Positions 41,202 through 46,540 of a DNA stretch of 46,540 nucleotides are shown piece by piece (the first letter of the stretch is position 1; the number at the start of each line of letters is the position of its first letter). The DNA is from Planctomycetota bacterium (lineage in GTDB: Bacteria > Planctomycetota > UBA1135). The DNA lies in NCBI GenBank assembly GCA_002705055.1, contig PAHY01000026.1:1-46540 (forward strand), read 5' to 3'. The notes beneath the pieces were generated by a model that had not been told where the DNA came from, did no database searches, and saw only the letters and a program-made list of their open reading frames with translations. The position numbers and the translations under genes are program-made.

Positions 41202-42953
41202 TTAGCGCGGGCCGAGCGCGTAATACTTGCAGGGGAAGGGGTCGAAGGGATGCACCTGGACACCCAGCAGCCAGGGTTGCACCAGCAGGTAGCCCTTGCG
41301 ATGGTCGATCGGGATCGCAGGCAGGTCTTCGTTCAGCCGCTCCACGGCGCGGGCCAGCAGAGGGCCGCGCAGCTCGGCAGGTTGGTTGCGCAGCGCGTCG
41401 AGATCGCGGTCGTAGCCGGGATCGACGTAGTTGCAGCGATTGATCCCCGGGGCCAGGTGGGCGCCGTGGAAGATCTCGAGCAGGTTGACCGGGTCGGCCC
41501 AATCGAGGGTCCAGGCGCGCAGGAAGATCTGCGCTTCGCCGTTGCGCATCTTGGTCGACAGCTCGGCCCAGCTGTTGGGGACGACGAGGACTTCCAGCCC
41601 GATCTCGGCCATGGCCTCGCGGAACATCTCGCCGATGGCGAGGTTGACCGGATCCGTGCCGCCGAGGTCGAGCTTGAGCTGCGGTGCGCCCCGTCCGGCG
41701 GGCCAGCCCGCCTCGGCCAGCTTGGCACGGGCGGCCTCGTGGTCCTCCCGGCGATACGGACAGTCCGCGGTGTCCGCCGCGTCGGGCAGCGCCGGCGGAA
41801 GGAAGCCGCGCGCGGGCAGGCCCCAGGAGCCATTCCGGATCACGCGGTGCCAGCGTTCATAGGGGAAGGCCAAGGCGACCGCTTGCCGCAGCAGGCGACG
41901 CTGACGGTTGCCCGCGGCATCGCCCGGGATCTCGCCGACCGCTTCGTCGAGCATGTTGAAGCACAGCATCGACAGGTCGGGGACGTCGACCTGATGCAGC
42001 ACCACCCCGCGTTCCTGGAGCTCCTCGGAGAGCTCGCCGTTCGGCATCAGCCGGGCGAAGGCATCCTGCAGCGGGGGCAGGCGGTCAATCTCGCCCTGCT
42101 CAAACAGCAGGGTGCGCGTGCTGCCCTCGGCAACGTAACGGAAGCGCAGCCGTTCGATGCTGGCGGCCGGACGACCGTCGGGCAGGGTCTGGCCGCGCCA
42201 GCTGGGCACGCGCTCCAGAATCGCTCCCGAACCCGGGGTCCAGGACTGCAGCCAGTAGGGGCCGCTCCCGACTGGCTGATTGAGGAACTCCGCGCCGGCG
42301 CGCGCGACCGCTTCAGCGGGGTAGGCCACGAAGTAGGGGCTGGCCAGGCGATTCAGAAACCACGGATCGGCGCGATGGAGCCGCAGTTCGAGGGTGCGCG
42401 GGCCGAGCGCCTTCAAGCCGGCGACCCCGTCTTCGCGCGCGGTCTGCCAGGCCTGCTCCGCTTCGGCGTCGCTGGCGGAGCAGGCGTCACGGAACTCGTC
42501 GAGCCCCAGGATGAGGCCCTCAAACGCCCAGTAGCCGCGGGGTCCCTGGCGCGGGTCCGCCATGCGGAGCCAGGACTCGACGAAGTCCTGAGCGAAGACC
42601 GGGCGCGAGCCGCCTTCCCACAGCGGATCCTCGGCGGGATCGTGGAAACGCGCGTCTTCGCGCAGGGTGAAGCGCCAGCGCAGGCCATCGGCCGATGCTT
42701 CCCAGGACGCGGCCAGCAGGCCCTGGATACCGGCCTCGGGGCCGCCCGGGGCGTATTCCACGAGGCCCTCGTAGACCTGACGCTGCAGCACCTGATTGGC
42801 GGTCGCGTCCGCGTGCAGCGGGTCGAAGCTCTGCGGCGCGGTGGTGAGCGCGAAGCGGCCTTCCTGCGCGGCGGCCGGGGACTGACTCGGGTCCGGGTGC
42901 GGCGCGACCGGGGCAGGTGCGGCAATCAGGACCAGAGCAGCGAGCGAAATCAT
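41202..42953 (-). CDS. peptide/oligosaccharide ABC substrate-binding protein (SBP_bac_5)
   Basis: The 583-residue periplasmic protein has the DppA/OppA family core: FALTTAPQSFDPLHADATANQV at the mature N-terminus, QVYEGLVEY, WRFTLREDARFHD, VFAQDFVESW and YPAEAV. Its N-terminus MISLAALVLIAAPAPVA is signal-like without basic residues or a lipobox Cys. Family 5 binding proteins capture peptides, nickel or oligosaccharides; the ligand is unknown. Its start overlaps the methyltransferase stop (ATGA) and the B permease follows 3 nt after its stop. It reaches the conserved DWADPVNLLEIFHG block close to the C-terminus and is complete. Confidence 0.9.
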   Translation of the reverse strand: MISLAALVLIAAPAPVAPHPDPSQSPAAAQEGRFALTTAPQSFDPLHADATANQVLQRQVYEGLVEYAPGGPEAGIQGLLAASWEASADGLRWRFTLREDARFHDPAEDPLWEGGSRPVFAQDFVESWLRMADPRQGPRGYWAFEGLILGLDEFRDACSASDAEAEQAWQTAREDGVAGLKALGPRTLELRLHRADPWFLNRLASPYFVAYPAEAVARAGAEFLNQPVGSGPYWLQSWTPGSGAILERVPSWRGQTLPDGRPAASIERLRFRYVAEGSTRTLLFEQGEIDRLPPLQDAFARLMPNGELSEELQERGVVLHQVDVPDLSMLCFNMLDEAVGEIPGDAAGNRQRRLLRQAVALAFPYERWHRVIRNGSWGLPARGFLPPALPDAADTADCPYRREDHEAARAKLAEAGWPAGRGAPQLKLDLGGTDPVNLAIGEMFREAMAEIGLEVLVVPNSWAELSTKMRNGEAQIFLRAWTLDWADPVNLLEIFHGAHLAPGINRCNYVDPGYDRDLDALRNQPAELRGPLLARAVERLNEDLPAIPIDHRKGYLLVQPWLLGVQVHPFDPFPCKYYALGPR

Positions 42954-44134
42954 GCGTGGGGTTCTGCGAGGAAGCCGACGTGGCGGTCGCCGATCCGCGT
43001 GGCGACCAGCGTGAGCGTGCGGTCGCCGAAGGACTTGGGCAGGAAGCGCTGCTCGAGCGCGCCGGGGCGCTCGGCGATGCCGCGCTTGCGGATGCGCAGC
43101 GTGCCCACTTTGAATTCGCGCAGCAGCTTGCGCATCTTGCGCGGGTCCAGCGATTCCTGGCCGAGGACCTTGAGGCCGGACAGGAAAGGCGAATCCACGA
43201 CCTGGTCGCCGGTCAGGTAGGCGATCTCTGGGTCGATGGTGCGCAGCCCATGTTCTTCGGCGAAGGCGCCCAGCAGGCCGGCGCGGATGAGTGCCGGATC
43301 CGGGTCGTAGATGTGGGCGCCGATCTCGCCGGTGGGAGCCTGAGCGTGTTCGGGGCCGGCGAAGCTCTCTTCATCGGGCAGGCAGGTGGCGCGTCGTTCG
43401 ACGCCGCTGGCCAACTTGCCGTACCAGAACAGCGTCTCCTTGGCCTCGCCCTTCAGCGAGATGACCTCGATCTCGTCGGGCTGCGGGAAGAGCTCGAGGA
43501 GAACCTCGAGGTCGGTGGCCGGCGAGAGCTTGAGGCAGGCGGCCCCGCGCCCCTCGAGCAGCTTGCCGATGTGCTCGGGCGTGGGGGACCAGTCGTTCGG
43601 ATCCATGATCCGGCGCGAGCCGCGGCGGCGCGCCGGGTCGAGGAAGATCGCGCCCTTGGGCGGGATCACCTCGGAAGCGTCCGCCACCGACCACTGGATG
43701 CCTTCGGCGCGATAGACCGCGGCGTTGGTCTCGGCGAAGTGCAGCGCCACCTCGTCCTTGTCCGAGGCGTAGACCTTGAGGCCGGCCCGAGCCAGCGCGA
43801 TGGCGTCGGAGCCCATGCCGCAGCAGGGATCGTGAACGATCTTGACCCCGGCATCGGCGAAGCGGCGCGCGCGGTAGGCCGCGACCGATTCGCTGGAAGC
43901 CTGCTCGAGCAGCGGGCGCGTGAAGTACATGTCCAGCCCCTGGCTGAACTTGTAGGTCGCGCGGCGGCGCAGCGCGCGCAGCTCGCCCAGGGCCTCGGCG
44001 ACCTTCTTGGGGAACAGCCCTTTGAAGCTCTCCTGGATTGCGAGCGGATCCTCGCCGATGTGTCGGAACATCAGCAGCGTGTCTCGGGCTTCGTCCGAGG
44101 TGAGGATCTTCGCAGTCTTGAGGTCGAGTCGCAT
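42950..44134 (-). CDS. THUMP-like class I SAM-dependent methyltransferase
   Basis: A 394-residue cytoplasmic methyltransferase. Its centre has VHDPCCGMGSDAIALA (SAM-binding loop, about residues 100-115) and FLDPARRRGSRR (about 164-175), the motif IV version found in RNA/DNA and related methyltransferases with a THUMP-like C-terminal domain; the C-terminal block (FKVGTLRIRKRG) is basic and may bind RNA. The N-terminus is helical. The -10 TAGAAT at 44151-44156 overlaps a possible upstream start, so I place the start at ATG 44134 (MRLDLKTAKIL), predicting a short leader. It is first in an operon with an ABC importer, an unusual partnership. The methylated substrate is unknown. Confidence 0.84.
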   Translation of the reverse strand: MRLDLKTAKILTSDEARDTLLMFRHIGEDPLAIQESFKGLFPKKVAEALGELRALRRRATYKFSQGLDMYFTRPLLEQASSESVAAYRARRFADAGVKIVHDPCCGMGSDAIALARAGLKVYASDKDEVALHFAETNAAVYRAEGIQWSVADASEVIPPKGAIFLDPARRRGSRRIMDPNDWSPTPEHIGKLLEGRGAACLKLSPATDLEVLLELFPQPDEIEVISLKGEAKETLFWYGKLASGVERRATCLPDEESFAGPEHAQAPTGEIGAHIYDPDPALIRAGLLGAFAEEHGLRTIDPEIAYLTGDQVVDSPFLSGLKVLGQESLDPRKMRKLLREFKVGTLRIRKRGIAERPGALEQRFLPKSFGDRTLTLVATRIGDRHVGFLAEPHA

Positions 44135-44150
44135 GAAGGTCGTGCGATCC

Positions 44151-44156
44151 ATTCTA
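44151..44156 (-). promoter_or_regulatory. -10 element TAGAAT (minus strand) of the methyltransferase-ABC operon
   Basis: On the minus strand TAGAAT lies 16 nt before the ATG at 44134, predicting a leader of about 10 nt. A possible -35, TTGGTG (44178-44173), is 16 nt upstream. The hexamer overlaps the earlier in-frame ATG codons at 44152 and excludes them as starts if it is used. Confidence 0.5.
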
Positions 44157-44181
44157 GGCATCGCGCGCCCTGCACCAAGGC

Positions 44182-44214
44182 AAAGAGCCGCCCCCCCGGA
44201 TGGGGGAGCGGCTC
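44182..44214 (-). terminator. terminator of the DUF481 gene
   Basis: Read on the minus strand, GAGCCGC and GCGGCTC form the ends of a long GC-rich stem with an inner CCCCC/GGGGG continuation, followed by TTTG. It is 47 nt after the DUF481 stop and just before the promoter of the next minus-strand operon. The short T-run makes efficiency uncertain. Confidence 0.65.
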
Positions 44215-44260
44215 GAGATTCCGCGTTGCCGCGGGGATGCGCGGCGCTAGCGGGATGGGC

Positions 44261-45046
44261 CTAGAAGGAGTGGCCGATCGACAGCACGAAGCGGCGGTCG
44301 GTCGACTCGAAGCCCGGGGCCGGGGTGCCATCCCAAGCGACGGCAGCGGTGGCCTTGAAGTACCAGCCGGCGCGGAAGTCCCAGGACAGGTTCAGCTCGC
44401 CGACGAAGGACTGATCGTCCGTCTCGTCCAGCGACTGCAGGAACTCGCCTGCGGCGGTGAGCAGCCACTCGGTCCAGAGCGGGTTCTCGTAGCGCGCGGC
44501 GACGCGCGCGGCGGCGGCATCGACGTCTTCAGTGGAGCCCACGTTCTCTTCGTGAATGAAGGTCGGACCGCCTTCCAGCGAGAGGAGGGTGTCCTTTTCT
44601 TCGTTCAGGTAGAAGGTGTAGCCCGCGCCGGCGCCGATGGTCCAGCGCAGATCCAGGCCGACCGGGACGTCCTTGCGGATGTTGGCGTTGCCGTAGGCGT
44701 ACAGGTTCTTCTCGTCATCGAGGAAGTGGTTGTACTGACCGGCCGCCGCGTAGAGACGCGAGGTGGTCTGGGCATCGCCGGTGGTGCGGTCGGTTTGACG
44801 CACGCCCGCGTAGTTGGCGGTGAACAGCCACTCGTTGATGTCGGTGACGCGGCGGAGCTCGGCGTTGAAGGCGGCCGTGGTGCTCTCGTTGTTACCCGAG
44901 ATGAAGGTGTAGCCGAGGTCGGCCTTACCGCTCCAGGCCGGGGCTTCGCTTTCCTGCGTGGGCAGGGTGACGCGCTCCGGTTCGTTGTTGCCGTTCACGC
45001 CGAAGCCGGCGAGCAGGGCGAGGGGAAGAGATGTGGTCAGAAGCAT
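44261..45046 (-). CDS. DUF481 (YdiY-like) outer-membrane protein
   Basis: A 261-residue outer-membrane beta-barrel of the DUF481 family. The family opening block is seen as WSGKADLGYTFISGNNESTT (about 37-56), followed by alternating amphipathic strands and a C-terminal Phe (LSIGHSF), the BAM signal. In E. coli a relative, YdiY, is acid-induced; otherwise function is unknown. Start ATG 45046 (MLLTTSLPLALLAGFG) is preferred, since the upstream open frame contains the promoter hexamer at 45089-45094. The signal segment again has no basic residue. It is divergent from the aminopeptidase gene. Confidence 0.85.
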   Translation of the reverse strand: MLLTTSLPLALLAGFGVNGNNEPERVTLPTQESEAPAWSGKADLGYTFISGNNESTTAAFNAELRRVTDINEWLFTANYAGVRQTDRTTGDAQTTSRLYAAAGQYNHFLDDEKNLYAYGNANIRKDVPVGLDLRWTIGAGAGYTFYLNEEKDTLLSLEGGPTFIHEENVGSTEDVDAAAARVAARYENPLWTEWLLTAAGEFLQSLDETDDQSFVGELNLSWDFRAGWYFKATAAVAWDGTPAPGFESTDRRFVLSIGHSF

Positions 45047-45088
45047 GTTGTGGATTCCAACGGTAGGTCGGGGAAACCCGAGCCCCGG

Positions 45089-45094
45089 ATTGTA
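45089..45094 (-). promoter_or_regulatory. -10 element TACAAT (minus strand) of the DUF481 gene
   Basis: On the minus strand TACAAT predicts a leader of about 36 nt before the ATG at 45046. It lies within the open frame that extends upstream of that ATG, which argues against a longer protein. No -35 match was found. Confidence 0.45.
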
Positions 45095-45172
45095 GCCGAC
45101 TGCTACGAGCCAGGGAGGGCGGCGTCGGGCGATCCTCGGGCTGATTCCCGAAATTGCCGGGCCAAACGCGCG

Positions 45173-45201
45173 TTGACCCCGTTTTGGGGCTGCCCGACAA
45201 T
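45173..45201 (+). promoter_or_regulatory. promoter TTGACC-N17-GACAAT of the aminopeptidase gene
   Basis: TTGACC (45173-45178) and GACAAT (45196-45201) are separated by the optimal 17 nt. The predicted transcript starts near 45208, leaving a 29-nt leader before the ATG at 45237. This is the best two-part sigma70-type promoter in the window. Confidence 0.65.
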
Positions 45202-45236
45202 CGGAGCTCGTCCCACGACGACCCCCCTCCGCATTC

Positions 45237-46540
45237 ATGTTCTCCCGCCACCGTCAGGCTTTTCTCGACCACATGCAGGAGGGCGACCTCGCGCTGTTCC
45301 CCGGCGCCGAGCTCGTCACCCGCAACCACGACGTCGAGTTCCCCTTCCGTCAGCATTCGGATTTCTGGTATCTGACCGGCCTGCGCGAGCCGGCGGGCAT
45401 GCTGATGCTGGCCAAGGGCCTGGACGAGGTCCCGCAGGAGACGCTGTTTTTGCAGCCCCGCGATGAGCTGGCTGAGATCTGGAACGGCAAGCGCCTGGGC
45501 GCCGAAGGCGCGATGGAGCAGCTGGGCTTCGAAGCCGCGGCCCCGATCGAGGAGTTCACCAAGCGGCTCGCCGAGGTGCTGCCCCGGGCCAAGCGTCTGT
45601 GGGTGAGTCTGGGCAGCAACGCCGCCTTCGACCGCACCGTGCTGGCGGCGATGACCGAACTGCGCGGCAAGATCCGCCTCGGGCAGGAGCCGCCGCAGAT
45701 CCTGGTCGACCCGCGCCCCGAGCTGGCGCAGATGCGGCTCTACAAGTCGGCCGAAGAGCTCGAGCTGATGCGCCGCGCGGCGAGCATTTCCAGTGAGGCG
45801 CACACCCTGGCGATGGCGCAGTGCCGCCCCGGCATGAACGAGTGCGAGCTCGAAGCGCTGCTGCACTACACCTTCCGGCGCCACGGCTGTGATGATTCCG
45901 GCTGGGCCTATCCGTCGATCGTCGCGGCGGGGGCGAACGCCTGCATCCTTCACTACACCAACAACGATCAGCCGATGCACGATGGCGACCTGGTGCTGAT
46001 CGACGCCGGCGGCGAGTATCGCAGCTACGCGGCCGACATCACCCGCACCTTCCCGGTCAACGGCAAGTTCACCGCCCCGCAGCGTGACGTCTACGAGGTC
46101 GTCCTGGCCGCGCAGAAGGCCTCGCTCGAGCTATCCCGCCCGGGCTGTACCCACGCGCAGGTGCACGAGGCCTCGGTGCGCACCCTGGCCGATGGGCTGA
46201 CTCAGCTGAAGGTGCTGGAAGGCTCGGTGGATGAGATCATCGAGAAGCAGACCTACCGTCGCTGGTATATGCACAACACCGGCCACTGGCTCGGCCTCGA
46301 TGTCCATGACGCCGGGCGCTACAAGGAAGGTGGAAAGTCGGTCGAGCTGGAGCCGGGCATGGTCATGACCATCGAGCCCGGGCTGTATTTCCAGCCCCAC
46401 GACGAGACGATCCCGGCTGAATTGCGCGGGATCGGCGTGCGGATCGAGGACGATGTGCACATCACCGGGGGTGACCCCGAAATCCTGACCGCGGCCACTC
46501 CGAAGGAAGTCGCCGAGGTTGAAGAGAGAGTCGGTGTAAC
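45237..46540 (+). CDS. pepP: Xaa-Pro aminopeptidase (aminopeptidase P), 3' end cut
   Basis: The frame from ATG 45237 runs without a stop to the window end (434 codons plus two bases) and is probably nearly complete, since PepP is about 440 residues. It removes an N-terminal residue preceding proline. The N-terminal creatinase-like domain (RNHDVEFPFRQHSDFWYLTG) is typical of aminopeptidase P. The pita-bread catalytic domain holds all five metal ligands: Asp256 (LIDAGG), Asp267 (AADITRTF), His350 (NTGHWLG), Glu380 (TIEPGLYF) and Glu404 (VRIEDD). The start follows a good promoter and the protein is cytoplasmic (no signal). The start is divergent from the DUF481 gene. Confidence 0.95.
   Translation, partial: MFSRHRQAFLDHMQEGDLALFPGAELVTRNHDVEFPFRQHSDFWYLTGLREPAGMLMLAKGLDEVPQETLFLQPRDELAEIWNGKRLGAEGAMEQLGFEAAAPIEEFTKRLAEVLPRAKRLWVSLGSNAAFDRTVLAAMTELRGKIRLGQEPPQILVDPRPELAQMRLYKSAEELELMRRAASISSEAHTLAMAQCRPGMNECELEALLHYTFRRHGCDDSGWAYPSIVAAGANACILHYTNNDQPMHDGDLVLIDAGGEYRSYAADITRTFPVNGKFTAPQRDVYEVVLAAQKASLELSRPGCTHAQVHEASVRTLADGLTQLKVLEGSVDEIIEKQTYRRWYMHNTGHWLGLDVHDAGRYKEGGKSVELEPGMVMTIEPGLYFQPHDETIPAELRGIGVRIEDDVHITGGDPEILTAATPKEVAEVEERVGV

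Noticed and set aside
40050..43220. A plus-strand open frame of 1056 codons across the ABC genes
   Set aside because: It lies opposite three genes with clear family motifs and tight operon overlaps; its Gln/Arg/Ala/Gly-rich composition is that of a shadow frame.
42917..45466. A plus-strand open frame of 849 codons across the methyltransferase and DUF481 genes
   Set aside because: It ends within the aminopeptidase gene in another frame and is opposite two real genes, so it is not coding.

Overview
The window is GC-rich, densely coded chromosomal DNA from a Gram-negative (diderm) bacterium. It carries outer-membrane beta-barrel proteins ending in Phe, an LptF/LptG pair, a lipopolysaccharide-kinase-like protein and several lipoproteins. 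The large secreted protein that joins a DUF1080 fold, a sugar-dehydrogenase-type propeller and a C-terminal haem c domain is typical of Planctomycetota and related PVC bacteria. A high-GC planctomycete-like genome is my best guess; Acidobacteriota or Myxococcota are alternatives. No prophage, CRISPR array or plasmid backbone was seen. The only mobile DNA is a short non-autonomous inverted-repeat element at 15073-15225 and a related lone repeat end at 85-106.

Layout. 1-3942: M1-type metallopeptidase with a coupled membrane protein, then a CBS-domain protein. 4020-7826: PPi-dependent phosphofructokinase and two tandem phosphate-porin-like paralogues. 7930-11367: DUF1080/dehydrogenase/cytochrome c fusion. 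11364-15076: ThrE-like exporter, divergent OPT transporter and a small membrane protein. 15073-15225: mobile element. 15423-20921: two secreted proteins (one a zinc metalloprotease with TIG repeats and a C-terminal sorting-like tail), an alkaline-phosphatase-superfamily lipoprotein, UspA, and a PolB-type 3'-5' exonuclease. 20940-26733: unknown protein, double-kinase protein, lptF/lptG, and a repeat lipoprotein. 26755-26830: tRNA-Ala(CGC). 26908-29849: omega-amidase-like hydrolase and a membrane-anchored phosphatase-superfamily protein. 29982-36271: short-chain acyl-CoA metabolism cluster (thiolase, 3-hydroxyacyl-CoA dehydrogenase, DUF3050 protein, two acyl-CoA dehydrogenases, metallo-beta-lactamase-fold hydrolase). 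36405-39158: secreted propeller protein. 44134-39127 (minus): THUMP-like methyltransferase followed by a peptide/oligosaccharide ABC binding protein and two permeases, without ATPases. 45046-44261 (minus): DUF481 outer-membrane protein. 45237 to the window end: Xaa-Pro aminopeptidase, cut by the window.

Two window-wide patterns stand out. First, many genes have a TAGAAT-like -10 hexamer ending exactly 6 nt before the start codon, which would place the transcript start on the A of the ATG (leaderless mRNAs). Second, several exported proteins begin with a hydrophobic segment that has no basic residue in its n-region. I did not find a clearly new multi-gene defence or metabolic system. The most original local candidates are the tandem double-kinase protein beside an unrecognised protein and the LPS-export genes, the short leader ORF whose stop overlaps the TTG start of lptF, the ABC operon headed by a methyltransferase with a large insertion in its permease, and the inverted-repeat element that supplies the stop codon of its neighbour.
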